From contig CBDFKQ010000011.1 of NCBI GenBank assembly GCA_965248855.1, positions 372,001 through 436,000 on the forward strand: a stretch of 64,000 nt of DNA. Reading direction: 5' to 3'. The translations under genes and the position numbers were made by a program. This stretch comes from CBDFKQ01 sp965248855. GTDB lineage: Bacteria; Bacteroidota; Bacteroidia; Cytophagales; 172606-1. Below the pieces are notes generated by a model. The model was given only the letters and a program-made list of their open reading frames with translations. It was not told where the DNA came from and searched no databases. Positions 37,220-46,584 of the stretch are shown here, piece by piece. The first letter of the stretch is position 1, and every line of letters starts with the position of its first letter.

Positions 37220-37540
37220 ATGAAAACTAAATTATTTCTAAGTCTTGTCGCCTTCGTGGCAGTTGTTTCATTTGGTTATGCTCAAACAGCAACTCCTAAT
37301 GTAAATCAAACACAAAAAAATGAACAAAAAAGAATTAATCAAGGGGAAAGAAGTGGTGAACTAACTAAACGCGAATCAAATAGATTAGAAAGACAACAAG
37401 GAAAAATACAGGCTGATAAAAAAATGGCCAAATCTGATGGAGTAGTTACTAAACAAGAAAGAACTCACCTGCATCGCGAGCAACGCCGCGCAAGTCGTAA
37501 TATTTACAGACAAAAACATGACGCTCAGGAAAAACATTAA
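37220..37540 (+). CDS. Small secreted basic protein with two degenerate 30-residue repeats
   Basis: 106 aa. Signal peptide cleaved after SFGYAQ. The mature part is rich in Gln, Lys and Arg and made of two related units: SGELTKRESNRLERQQGKI and SDGVVTKQERTHLHREQRR, both of the form GxxTxxExxxLxxxQxxI. This pattern occurs in uncharacterised exported proteins of Bacteroidota. The second unit recalls a degenerate EF-hand loop (KSDGVVTKQE) but lacks the full DxDxDG set. Function unknown. Convergent with the TPR gene. Confidence 0.72.
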   Translation: MKTKLFLSLVAFVAVVSFGYAQTATPNVNQTQKNEQKRINQGERSGELTKRESNRLERQQGKIQADKKMAKSDGVVTKQERTHLHREQRRASRNIYRQKHDAQEKH

Positions 37541-37542
37541 TA

Positions 37543-37586
37543 AAAAAAAGGAGAGGAAATTTATAGATATTTCCTCTCCTTTTTTA
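37543..37586. terminator. Bidirectional terminator between the small secreted gene and the TPR gene
   Basis: AAGGAGAGGAAAT pairs with ATTTCCTCTCCTT, with flanking A and T tracts. It touches the TPR gene stop codon at 37584. Confidence 0.85.
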
Positions 37587-40562
37587 TTCCTCTATTTCTT
37601 TTAGTCTTTTTTTAGCCAATTCAACTAATTCTTTATCTTCCGAGTTTTCAATAATTGATTTGAGGGTTGCTTTTGCCTGGAAATTTTCTTTTAATGCAAC
37701 GTAATTTTCTGCAATTAATAAAAATGATTTTCCACGCCATTTGTCATAATTTTCAAATTTTTTACCAACTTCAAATAAGGCTTCTAACGATTGTTTGTAT
37801 TTCTTTTGTTTATAATAAATATCACCTGTTAAATATTGTGCTTCAGCACCATACTCATCATTTGCAGTATTAATAACATTTAAAAAATAATCGAAAGCCT
37901 TATCAAAATTGTTTTGCTGATATGCAATTTTGCCTTTATACAATTCAGCTTTATGTTGCAGCAAACTTGAATTGCCTCCGTTTAAAATTACCTGATCAGC
38001 AAAATAATTAGCGGAATCAAATTTCGACAATTCGAAATAACCATCAAGCAACCCCGTATAAGCAGTAAACTGATCTTTCTTATTACGTGAGGAAATTAAT
38101 GATTGTTTGTAATTTTTAACTGCACTATTAAAATCCTTTTGTTTTAAAGATATTTCTCCCGCTTTCAGCGCGGCTTTACCTGCAAAATTAGATTTTTTAT
38201 CAAGGCTTACCTGCTCGAAATATTTTAATGAATTTACTTTTTCGTCTGTGCGCGCATATGAATCGGCAAGATAATATTTTGCTTCAGTTGCCTGATTACT
38301 ATTTGGATATTCATCTAAATATTTACTCAAACTTTGGATGGCTTTGCTATATTTTTCATTAAAATATAAATCTTTTGCTGATTCATATTCTATGGATTCT
38401 GTATTAGATGCTTTTGGATTGGAAGATTTATAAGCAGAAAGTATATCACCCATTTCTTCACTCTTACCTGCATTAGCCAAAGCATCTCGAAGGCCGGTTA
38501 ATGCATCATTAGCAGCCGGGTGGCTAGAATAATCAGTTAATATTTTTTTATAATCATTAACAGAGTTATCGTATTTTTTCTGATTGCTATAAGCAGAAGC
38601 TCGTTTTAATAATCCATAAGGAATAAAATCACTATTTGGTTTTTCAATTATTAGTTGTGAAAATGTATTTACTGAAGTTTCATAATTTCCCTGTTCATAA
38701 TCCAATTGACCTTTTTGATACAATGCATCATCATAATAAGGTGATTCTTTATATGTTTTTAAAAGAATATCATAATTTGTTTTTGCCTCTGATGATTTAC
38801 CATTAAAACCTAATGATAAGCCTTTTTGATAAAGCGCATAGTCGGTTGACGTATTATTTTCAATGGCCAGGTTATAATATTTTACTGCATTATCATATTC
38901 TTTTGTAACGTAGTAGCAATCGGCCAAACGCAATACTGCATCATTGTAATTTTGTTTATCCGGTGCTATTTTTAATGCGGATACATAATCTTTAAAATTA
39001 ATAAGCGCCTTGTTATAATCTTTTGTATTGTAATAAGTATATGCTAAACCATATTTACTTTTTATGTAATAAGGAGTAGATTTTGATTGATTATTTTGAA
39101 TTACTTGTAAATAATTGTTTTGTGCTTCCGGATAATTTTTCATAACAGAAAAGGCTTCACCTATCCAATAATGAGATGCAATCACAATATCCGGATTTGA
39201 TTGTGTTGCCATTGCTTTTTGAAATTGAACAATACTTTCTTTGTACTTTTCCTGATTGTATAATTCTACACCTTTGTTAAATGTAACTCTTTGATACGCA
39301 GCATTTATACGTGGGGTTTTCTTTTTAACATTTTCTAAATGACTTACTGCTGCTTCATAATTATCAGAATCTAAATAAGCATCTGCCAACAATTCATTTA
39401 CTTCATTTTCATAATTACTATTCGGGAAAGTTTTATTAAAGTTTTTTAATGTGTTTATTGTTTCAGAAAAATTAGATTGTTCATAATTAAGTTTTGCAAA
39501 TAGAAAAGATGATTCTAGCTGTAATTCTTTACTATATTTCCCTTTTCTGCTTTCATCTAATGCACGAATCGCAAATGATTTATTATCTATTTTAATGTAA
39601 GATAATCCTAAATAGTAAGCTGCAAATTGACTGATCGAATCTTTATTCGAAGCTACTTTTGCCAAATTTGAAACTGAATTTTGATAATCTCCTGTTTTAA
39701 ATAATGAAAATCCTAATCTGTATTGTTGGTCAGCGGATAATTTTCCTTTATAATTTTGAAGATAAGAAATTGCTTTTTTATATTCTTTTTTTCTAAAATA
39801 AGCATCTCCCAATAAAAGTTTTATTTCATCAGCGTTTTGTGTGCTTTTTTCACTTAATGCTTTTTCACCATATTTAATTAACTCATCGTATTTTTTCTGA
39901 CGTGAATAAACGCTGCAAATAAGATATGGAATTAATGCTTTATATGCGTTGCCGGATGATGCTTTTTGTAAATCATTTATTGCCTGATCGTATTTATTAT
40001 CTTGATATGCAAGATATCCTGCATAATAACTTGCATCGGAAGTATATTGATTTTCAGAATTTTTAAGTGAATTAAATAGTGATGCTGCTTCGTTAAATTT
40101 TTGTTTGGAAAAATAAGAATAGGCCATTTTATATTGTAATTCCGTTTTTTGATCTTTATCAAAGTCGCCCTTATTTACTTTTTCTAAATAAGTAATGGTT
40201 TTATCGTAATTTTTTTTAGAAAATTCTGCAATTCCGATTTGAAAAAAAGCTTCGTTATTATGAATGTAATCAGGATGTGAACTTACAAAGCTTTCAATTT
40301 TTTGTTCCGCACCTTCGTTTTCCAAATACAAACCACACATATCCGAATAAAACTCGGCATCAAGCGATTTTAAATCATTCTTACCTCTTGTTCGATATGC
40401 GTCAAATTGATCCCTTGCAGCAACATATTTTTGCTTATCATATAATTCAAGTGCAGTATTGTATTTTTGGTTGTCTGAAGTATAAACAAGTGTTGTTTGA
40501 GCTTTTGTATAAAAATGAGTGAGGCCAAAAAGAATGATAAAAAGAGAATTTTTATAAGTCAT
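37584..40562 (-). CDS. Exported tetratricopeptide-repeat protein, 992 aa
   Basis: Signal peptide at residues 1-22 (ends YTKAQ). The rest is one long alpha-solenoid with some two dozen TPR-like helical hairpins, for example YDKTITYLEKVNKGDF, YDQAINDLQKASSG, YKKAISYLQNYKG, YEAAVSHLENVKK and YSKAIQSLSKYLDEYPNS. Several units show the BamD/YbgF-like pattern (yPnSxxaxeAkYxLAdsY). Proteins of this kind and size are conserved in Bacteroidota and are expected in the periplasm as scaffolds; the partner is not known. Confidence 0.85.
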   Translation of the reverse strand: MTYKNSLFIILFGLTHFYTKAQTTLVYTSDNQKYNTALELYDKQKYVAARDQFDAYRTRGKNDLKSLDAEFYSDMCGLYLENEGAEQKIESFVSSHPDYIHNNEAFFQIGIAEFSKKNYDKTITYLEKVNKGDFDKDQKTELQYKMAYSYFSKQKFNEAASLFNSLKNSENQYTSDASYYAGYLAYQDNKYDQAINDLQKASSGNAYKALIPYLICSVYSRQKKYDELIKYGEKALSEKSTQNADEIKLLLGDAYFRKKEYKKAISYLQNYKGKLSADQQYRLGFSLFKTGDYQNSVSNLAKVASNKDSISQFAAYYLGLSYIKIDNKSFAIRALDESRKGKYSKELQLESSFLFAKLNYEQSNFSETINTLKNFNKTFPNSNYENEVNELLADAYLDSDNYEAAVSHLENVKKKTPRINAAYQRVTFNKGVELYNQEKYKESIVQFQKAMATQSNPDIVIASHYWIGEAFSVMKNYPEAQNNYLQVIQNNQSKSTPYYIKSKYGLAYTYYNTKDYNKALINFKDYVSALKIAPDKQNYNDAVLRLADCYYVTKEYDNAVKYYNLAIENNTSTDYALYQKGLSLGFNGKSSEAKTNYDILLKTYKESPYYDDALYQKGQLDYEQGNYETSVNTFSQLIIEKPNSDFIPYGLLKRASAYSNQKKYDNSVNDYKKILTDYSSHPAANDALTGLRDALANAGKSEEMGDILSAYKSSNPKASNTESIEYESAKDLYFNEKYSKAIQSLSKYLDEYPNSNQATEAKYYLADSYARTDEKVNSLKYFEQVSLDKKSNFAGKAALKAGEISLKQKDFNSAVKNYKQSLISSRNKKDQFTAYTGLLDGYFELSKFDSANYFADQVILNGGNSSLLQHKAELYKGKIAYQQNNFDKAFDYFLNVINTANDEYGAEAQYLTGDIYYKQKKYKQSLEALFEVGKKFENYDKWRGKSFLLIAENYVALKENFQAKATLKSIIENSEDKELVELAKKRLKEIEE

Positions 40563-40884
40563 CAGTTAATATTTTCAATTAAATAGAATTCACAAAACGT
40601 AAAATTACATCTTTAACGAAATAATCTCAAAAAAGTATGATTTTTCGCAATTTTTGGCTTGTGTGGCTAATAAAATAATTTGAAAAAATGCGGTTTCAAT
40701 ATTAATTAAAATAGAATGAAAAAGTTTTAAAAATGGTCTTATATTTTACTATAAAGGATTCACTTTTATCCTAACCATCATAGATTACACTTCCTTGATA
40801 TTATGTTTATGTTAAATAATAGTTTAACTAAAAATGCTTTTCGGTTTTATGTATACTTTTAAAAAAAAATGAACTGTTTTCAAA
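40563..40884. other. Divergent AT-rich gap upstream of the TPR and YncE-phosphoesterase genes
   Basis: About 322 bp holding both promoters. I see only a weak 5-bp inverted repeat (AGGAT/ATCCT near 40755) and nothing else that can be supported. Confidence 0.5.
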
Positions 40885-43317
40885 ATGAAAAGAATAAATA
40901 TATCACTAGTTGTAATTTGTTTTTTTTGCTTTTTAGCAAATCAGGCACAAACATTATCAGATTTAAATAAAAGAGTAACTCTTCCAAATGGTTGGTCATT
41001 ATCGCCTGCAGGTCATGCAATTCCTTTAGGAGATCTACCGTTAAGCATTACAATATCTCCATCAAAAAAATACATAGCTGTATCAAACAATGGACAAAGC
41101 ATACAAAATGTTCAATTAATTGATGTTAAAAGTGAAAAGGAAGTTGATCAAATAATGATTCCAAAATCATGGTTGGGTTTGCAATTTTCTAAAAACGAAA
41201 AATATATTTATGCATCCGGTGCTAATGATAATTGTATCAGGATTTTTGAAATTCAAAACAATAAATTAATAAAATCCGATTCAATTATATTAGGAAAACC
41301 TTATCCTACAGAAAAAATTTGTCCTACAGGTTTGGCAATTGATGAACCTCGCAATAGATTGTTTGTGGTAACGAAAGAAAATAATTCGCTTTACGTCCTT
41401 GATTTAAAAACAAAATCTGTAATTAAACAAATTCCTTTAGCTGCCGAAGCTTATCAGTGCCATTTATCTCCAAATGGTAAAAATCTTTTCATTAGTGTGT
41501 GGGGAGGAGATCAAATTGCAATATTTGATACAGAAACAGAAAAAATTATTAATTCAATTTCGGTCGGAGATAACCCAAATGATTTTGTTTTAACTAAAAC
41601 CGGAAAAACACTTTTTGTATCCAATGGTAATGACAACACGGTTACAATTGTAGATGTTGCTAAAGGTAAAGTGTTGGAAACCATTCAAACGAGTCTCTAT
41701 CCTAACTCGCCTGCCGGAAGTACTCCGAATGGTGTAGCATTAAGTGAAGATGGAAAAACTTTATTTGTTGCTAATGCCGATAATAACTGTGTAATAGTAT
41801 TAGATATTTCAAAACCCGGTTTTACAAAGAGCAAAGGTTTTATCCCTGTAGGTTGGTACCCAAGTGCTTTAAAAGTAATTGGTAAAAAACTTTATGTAGC
41901 AAATGCTAAAGGTTTTAATTCACTTCCAAATCCTGAAGGACCAAAACCGGTAAACAAACATGAAACCAGTGGAAAGCATGAAGGAAATAAAAGAACCGGT
42001 AGAGGCCTTCAATATATTGGAGGTTTATTTAAAGGAACATTATCAATAATTGATATTCCTAATGACGATCAACTGGAAAAATATACGCAAACAGTTTTTG
42101 AAAATACTCCTTACTCAAAAGAAAGGGAGTTATTATCAAAAGGCGAAGAAGGTAATCCTATTCCGCAAAAAGTTGGTGATGCTTCGCCAATCAAATATGT
42201 TTTTTATATTATTAAAGAAAACAGAACATATGATCAAGTGTTGGGAGATATAAAAGAAGGAAATGGTGATACATCGTTGTGTTTATTTCCTGAAAAAGTT
42301 ACTCCAAATCAACATGCAATAGTGCGTGATTTTGTATTGCTTGATAATTTTTATGTAGATGCGGAAGTTAGTGCGGATGGACATAATTGGTCAACGGCTG
42401 CTTATGCTAATGATTTTGTTGAAAAAACATGGCCTACAAGTTATGGAGGAAGAGGTGGTGCGTACGATTATGAAGGCACCCGAAAAATTGCTTTTCCGAA
42501 AGAAGGTTTTATTTGGGATCATTGCAAAAAAGCAGGCATAACCTATAGAACTTATGGAGAATTTTTTGACGATGGAAAAGCCAATATTAAATCTTTAGAA
42601 AATAATACGTGCTACAAATATCCCGGATACGATTTGGATATTACTGATAATACGCGTTTAGAAGTTTTTAAAAAAGATTTTGATTCATTAGTGGCAAATA
42701 ATTCTTTACCCCATTTTAATTCAATAAGGCTTGCAAACGACCATACTTATGGTGCCAGGTTCGGAAAACTTACCCCAACTGCCATGATTGCTGAAAATGA
42801 TTTGGCTGTAGGTAGGTTTGTTGAATTTATTTCAAAAAGTAAAATTTGGAAAGAATCTGCTATTTTTATTTTAGAAGATGATGCTCAAAACGGTTCGGAT
42901 CATGTTGATGCACATCGGTCTACTGCATATGTTGTTAGTCCTTATACAAAAAGAAAAACAGTAATACATGATATGTACAGCACATCATCAATGTTGCGTA
43001 CAATGGAATTAATATTAGGTATGAAACCAATGAGTCAATACGATGCTGCTGCACCATCAATGTGGAAATGTTTTATGAAAACACCGGATCTAACACCATT
43101 TGAACACAAAGCATCACAAGTTGATTTAACTTCAAAAAATATTGCTTTTAATAAATCTGCAAAACAATCAGCATTTTTCAATTTTGCAAAAGTGGATGCC
43201 ATACCTGATTTAGAATTTAATAAAATTATCTGGAAAACAGTTCGTGGAGAAGATTCTATAATGCCTCCACCAAATAGAAGTGTTTTTCTAACACCGATTA
43301 AAAAGGAGGAGGATTAA
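40885..43317 (+). CDS. Bifunctional YncE-type beta-propeller / alkaline-phosphatase-family phosphoesterase
   Basis: 810 aa. Signal peptide (ends FLANQAQ). Residues about 35-370 form a beta-propeller of YVTN/YncE type, with blades like LFVVTKENNSLYVLDLKTKS and LFVSNGNDNTVTIVDVAKG. From about residue 434 follows a phosphoesterase domain: YIIKENRTYDQVLGD, NFYVDAEVSADGHNWS, then ILEDDAQNGSDHVDAHRS with metal ligands. This fusion is recurrent in Bacteroidota. Likely periplasmic; the substrate is unknown (nucleotide, phospholipid or other phosphoester). Confidence 0.88.
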   Translation: MKRINISLVVICFFCFLANQAQTLSDLNKRVTLPNGWSLSPAGHAIPLGDLPLSITISPSKKYIAVSNNGQSIQNVQLIDVKSEKEVDQIMIPKSWLGLQFSKNEKYIYASGANDNCIRIFEIQNNKLIKSDSIILGKPYPTEKICPTGLAIDEPRNRLFVVTKENNSLYVLDLKTKSVIKQIPLAAEAYQCHLSPNGKNLFISVWGGDQIAIFDTETEKIINSISVGDNPNDFVLTKTGKTLFVSNGNDNTVTIVDVAKGKVLETIQTSLYPNSPAGSTPNGVALSEDGKTLFVANADNNCVIVLDISKPGFTKSKGFIPVGWYPSALKVIGKKLYVANAKGFNSLPNPEGPKPVNKHETSGKHEGNKRTGRGLQYIGGLFKGTLSIIDIPNDDQLEKYTQTVFENTPYSKERELLSKGEEGNPIPQKVGDASPIKYVFYIIKENRTYDQVLGDIKEGNGDTSLCLFPEKVTPNQHAIVRDFVLLDNFYVDAEVSADGHNWSTAAYANDFVEKTWPTSYGGRGGAYDYEGTRKIAFPKEGFIWDHCKKAGITYRTYGEFFDDGKANIKSLENNTCYKYPGYDLDITDNTRLEVFKKDFDSLVANNSLPHFNSIRLANDHTYGARFGKLTPTAMIAENDLAVGRFVEFISKSKIWKESAIFILEDDAQNGSDHVDAHRSTAYVVSPYTKRKTVIHDMYSTSSMLRTMELILGMKPMSQYDAAAPSMWKCFMKTPDLTPFEHKASQVDLTSKNIAFNKSAKQSAFFNFAKVDAIPDLEFNKIIWKTVRGEDSIMPPPNRSVFLTPIKKEED

Positions 43318-43338
43318 TATTTATATTTTTTTAACATC

Positions 43339-43377
43339 TCGCTAAGATTTAAAATTTATCAAGCGACGCTATGACCA
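43339..43377. repeat. Upstream copy of the repeat flanking the SUKH gene
   Basis: TCGCTAAGATTTAAAATT then TATCAAGCGACGCTATGACCA. The first part matches, with few mismatches, the sequence after the gene at 44399 (TCGCTAAGACTTAAACTT, AATCAAGCG). It sits 19 nt before the SUKH start codon and 21 nt after the preceding stop. Confidence 0.7.
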
Positions 43378-43395
43378 AAAGATAAATATTACTAT

Positions 43396-44328
43396 ATGGA
43401 CTTAATAAGTAAATTACAACAAATAATTCTAATCCAAAATGATAACTCTGACGAAAAAACGGGAAGTTTTAATAACCCAATTTCTACCAAACATATTACA
43501 CAAATTGAAAAATTATTAGGAGAGTCCTTGTCAGACGAATTTATAAAGCTATATTCTTTTGCTAATGGGCAAAGTGAGAGTGGTAAAGGAATTTTATTAG
43601 GAGAACGTTTTATAAGTTCAGAAGAAATTATTACACAATTAGAATTTAGTTTGACACTTGTCAAACCTGAAAATAAAATAATTAAAAATATAGTACAATC
43701 TGATAAACTTTTAAAGGAAATAGTTGATTTTTATGTTGACAAGGCCCCGAAACATAAATTATACGGTATTAAAAAAAGTTGGTATAAAATAGAATTCAAA
43801 TGTGGAGTTGGTTCATACCAAGGACCATATATTTACTTAAACGAAAATACAACTTCAAAAGAACGAGAGGTTCTTGAAGTTAATTTCGAATCATATAAGA
43901 TTATTGCAAGAATAATTAATGAACTTCACGAATTAGAAAAAGAAACCTATAATTGGGATGAATTAGAATTTGTTGTTTTCTCTAATGGTAAATATGATGT
44001 TGAAAGAACATTTTTTGATTTCGACAATCAGATTACATTTACTTCAATCCCTGAAAATTTCATCAAGAAAAAATACTTTCATTGTAAATGGTTGCCTTTG
44101 TTCTCTGACTATGGTGGCAATTATATCGGAATTGACTTTGACCCTGATATAAAAGGAAAGAAAGGGCAAATAATAAATTTTGGTAGAGATGAAGAAGAAA
44201 TGATTGTCTTGGGTGATAGTTTAGAACAATTCTTTGATTTTATTTTAATTGAGATAAAAAAGAAAGACAATAATCTATTGAATCTGAAAAATCATTTACA
44301 TGACGAATTAAAAAAACTAAAAAAATAA
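43396..44328 (+). CDS. SMI1/KNR4 (SUKH) family protein
   Basis: 310 aa, cytoplasmic. A SUKH pattern is visible in the N-terminal part (ISTKHITQIEKLLGESLSDEFIKLY..ANG, residues about 30-60) and more clearly at the C-terminus (WLPLFSDYGGNYIGIDFDP...GQIINFG, about 235-275). The family is widely used as immunity proteins against polymorphic toxins, but no toxin gene is present here. The gene is bracketed by copies of one repeat, as in a mobile gene cassette. Confidence 0.85.
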   Translation: MDLISKLQQIILIQNDNSDEKTGSFNNPISTKHITQIEKLLGESLSDEFIKLYSFANGQSESGKGILLGERFISSEEIITQLEFSLTLVKPENKIIKNIVQSDKLLKEIVDFYVDKAPKHKLYGIKKSWYKIEFKCGVGSYQGPYIYLNENTTSKEREVLEVNFESYKIIARIINELHELEKETYNWDELEFVVFSNGKYDVERTFFDFDNQITFTSIPENFIKKKYFHCKWLPLFSDYGGNYIGIDFDPDIKGKKGQIINFGRDEEEMIVLGDSLEQFFDFILIEIKKKDNNLLNLKNHLHDELKKLKK

Positions 44329-44385
44329 CTTTGTATAATAAAAGGTTTTATGCAAGAAGAGTTACACTAGTTTTAGCCTCTACAT

Positions 44386-44490
44386 TGGTCGTAGCGTTTC
44401 GCTAAGACTTAAACTTAATCAAGCGTCCGCTTGTCGTCAAAAACAAGCGGACGCTTGATTAACATAGGTACGTAGCGGACGCAACGACCA
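44386..44490. mobile_element. 105-bp nested inverted repeat (MITE-like) after the SUKH gene
   Basis: Inner arms 44415-44434 and 44443-44462 are perfect 20-bp reverse complements (AATCAAGCGTCCGCTTGT within them) around an 8-nt loop. Outer arms are also complementary with few mismatches: TGGTCGTAGCG (44386 onward) versus CGCAACGACCA (ending 44490). Much more GC-rich than its surroundings. No coding capacity. Part of it repeats the sequence upstream of the gene. Confidence 0.7.
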
Positions 44491-44510
44491 GTAGGGTATA
44501 ATAATTCAAT

Positions 44511-45866
44511 TCATGTTTTTATTTCATTAGCAAACCATTCTAAATACTTATCTATTTGAGAGATTAAAAAGTAAGGAAGGTTTAATAAAAAATATTCTTT
44601 GCCTGATGATGTTTTTATTTTAGAAATTTCAAGCTTTCCTGCATAAATCCGCACTGCCATATTGTGTGAAGCCTTATCCATAAAAACATGCAAGGATTTT
44701 AATTTTCCTGTGGCACCTGATTTAACTTCAATGGGAATTAATTTATTTTCGTATTGATAAATATAATCAACTTCGGCCGTGGAAGAATTTTTTTCTCTTA
44801 CCCAAAAGTTTAGGGTGCTCAAGGTGTTAAATTTAGTAGCTAAAAGTTCCTGACCTGTTAAATGTTCAATCATCAACCCCTGATGAATACTGTTTAAATC
44901 ATCAGTATTTAAAATTTCTTTTTGAATACCAACAAAATAATTCATCATTCCTGTATCCAAAACATGCAATCGTGGAGATTTTTTCATATCAGGCATGAAT
45001 GGCAAATCAACATCTGTACTCGGAAAAATAATATATATCAGCAATGCTTTTTCTAAAGTACGCAAAGCTTCTCCCATCTCTCTCGATCCGTAATTTGATT
45101 TTCCAAAACCCTGAAACTTTATTCTTTTCCCGGCTTCAATATACGATGCTCGGATAGATTGGCGCAATACATGAACTTGCGATGCATTGGATGCATACTT
45201 TTCTACATCATCAATATACGATGTGATAAGTGATTCGTATAAAGGTTGAAGGCTTACTAAGTCTTTATTTTCGGCATATTGTTTTACTATTTCAGGCATC
45301 CCACCTATCAAAGCATATGTTTGATAGAGAGTGAATAGCTTTTGATAAGCATAATCATTTAAAGGAACATGATTGAGTTCTGTAATTGCATTATTTTCAT
45401 TTAATGCATCGAGAAATTCGAGGAATGAAGCAGGCCTAATAACCAAATATTCTACACGACCTACAGGAAAACTAATGTTTTGGTTAAACAATGTTTCTAA
45501 TAAAGATCCCGCGGCTATTACATAAAGCCCCGAACCTTGTTCATAAAAATATCTTAAAATATTTAAAGCTTCTGGCACTTCCTGAATTTCATCAATAAAT
45601 ATTAAAGTCTTTTTATCTTTTGAAAAAACTTTATTTTTTATAAAAAAAATTGCTTGTATGAGTGTTTCAATATTTTTAAAGTTGCTAAAAGCTTGTTGAT
45701 CTTCTTGCAATTCTAAATTGAGATATACATATTCATCAAATTGCTTTGCAAACTTATTTACTACTGTAGTTTTACCTGTTTGCCTTGCACCTCTTAGTAC
45801 AAGAGGTTTCCTGTTGCTTTTACCGGCCCACTTTTCAAGCTCATGTATTATTCTTCTTTGAAACAT
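44511..45866 (-). CDS. AAA family ATPase with DUF4143 domain
   Basis: 451 aa. N-terminal AAA_14 ATPase: Walker A GARQTGKT (about residue 26), Walker B KTLIFIDEIQE (about 87), sensor-like YVIAAGSLLE. C-terminal DUF4143 region with FWVREKNSSTAEVDYIYQY and PIEVKSGATG, resembling a PD-(D/E)xK-type core (E...D...ExK). These proteins are common and mobile in Bacteroidota; the cellular role is not established. Three 18-bp repeats at 33-bp spacing lie immediately upstream. Confidence 0.88.
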   Translation of the reverse strand: MFQRRIIHELEKWAGKSNRKPLVLRGARQTGKTTVVNKFAKQFDEYVYLNLELQEDQQAFSNFKNIETLIQAIFFIKNKVFSKDKKTLIFIDEIQEVPEALNILRYFYEQGSGLYVIAAGSLLETLFNQNISFPVGRVEYLVIRPASFLEFLDALNENNAITELNHVPLNDYAYQKLFTLYQTYALIGGMPEIVKQYAENKDLVSLQPLYESLITSYIDDVEKYASNASQVHVLRQSIRASYIEAGKRIKFQGFGKSNYGSREMGEALRTLEKALLIYIIFPSTDVDLPFMPDMKKSPRLHVLDTGMMNYFVGIQKEILNTDDLNSIHQGLMIEHLTGQELLATKFNTLSTLNFWVREKNSSTAEVDYIYQYENKLIPIEVKSGATGKLKSLHVFMDKASHNMAVRIYAGKLEISKIKTSSGKEYFLLNLPYFLISQIDKYLEWFANEIKT

Positions 45867-45868
45867 TA

Positions 45869-45952
45869 CACAAAATTAGGGTAAATTTCTCATAAATTTG
45901 TCACAGAATTAGGGTAAATATTTACTTTTTTTGTCACAGAATTAGGGTAAAT
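45869..45952 (-). promoter_or_regulatory. Three 18-bp direct repeats at exact 33-bp period upstream of the ATPase
   Basis: CACARAATTAGGGTAAAT starts at 45869, 45902 and 45935. On the coding (minus) strand each reads ATTTACCCTAATTYTGTG; the copy next to the gene contains TAATTTTG, a -7 element match, only 4 nt before the ATG, so the transcript may be leaderless. The other two copies have TAATTCTG. Looks like an autoregulatory operator array. Confidence 0.7.
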
Positions 45953-46038
45953 ATAAAAATACTATGTTTAAATAGCTCTTCCTGAAAAATTATTTGATTA
46001 AGAATATTAATTCAACCGATTGAGAGCGATTATTAATA

Positions 46039-46584
46039 TTATGAAGCCATTTTTAATTTATCTTCAATGTTAAGTTCTAACGAGTGAGTTATAGAGCTTT
46101 TCTGTATAAATTTATTTACACTTTCTAACGTGGTAGAAGCATCTATTTTTTCTACTTCTTTTTTATCTGTAATTAAGCTGGGAACAACATTTGGTTTTTG
46201 ATCTTCTATTGCTTTAATATCGTTTTCTAGTGCAATTAAGGCTTGTTTTAATTGTTCTAATTTGGATTGGTTGAGCACAACTTTAGTTATATCAATCTTG
46301 TTTTTTCTTAAATTAAGTTTAAAAAGTTTGTACCCGGCTTTTGTTTTCCAAATTGTCAGTTTTTCTGCTACTTTTCCTTCGCCGGCTGCTTTAATCGCCG
46401 CATTCAAAGATTTTAAATTTTTTTCTTCTTCTACAATTAATGCGTTTACTTCACTCAATATAGTCAGGCTTTTATAAATTCTGTATTCAAGTCTTGCAAT
46501 TTGGTAAATGAATTGCTTTTGCTTAAGAGTAAATTTTATCAAAACAGTTTCAAAAGCAGCGATGTGAGTAAGTGAATTAAGCAT
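46039..46584 (-). CDS. Unknown helical/coiled-coil protein, 181 aa
   Basis: No signal peptide. Almost wholly helical, with a long charged coiled-coil-like middle (VNALIVEEEKNLKSLNAAI; LEQLKQALIALENDIKAIE). The C-terminus is Thr/Ser-rich. Not recognised, and no catalytic motif seen. Copy D of the 32-bp element lies 54 nt upstream of its start codon. Confidence 0.6.
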   Translation of the reverse strand: MLNSLTHIAAFETVLIKFTLKQKQFIYQIARLEYRIYKSLTILSEVNALIVEEEKNLKSLNAAIKAAGEGKVAEKLTIWKTKAGYKLFKLNLRKNKIDITKVVLNQSKLEQLKQALIALENDIKAIEDQKPNVVPSLITDKKEVEKIDASTTLESVNKFIQKSSITHSLELNIEDKLKMAS

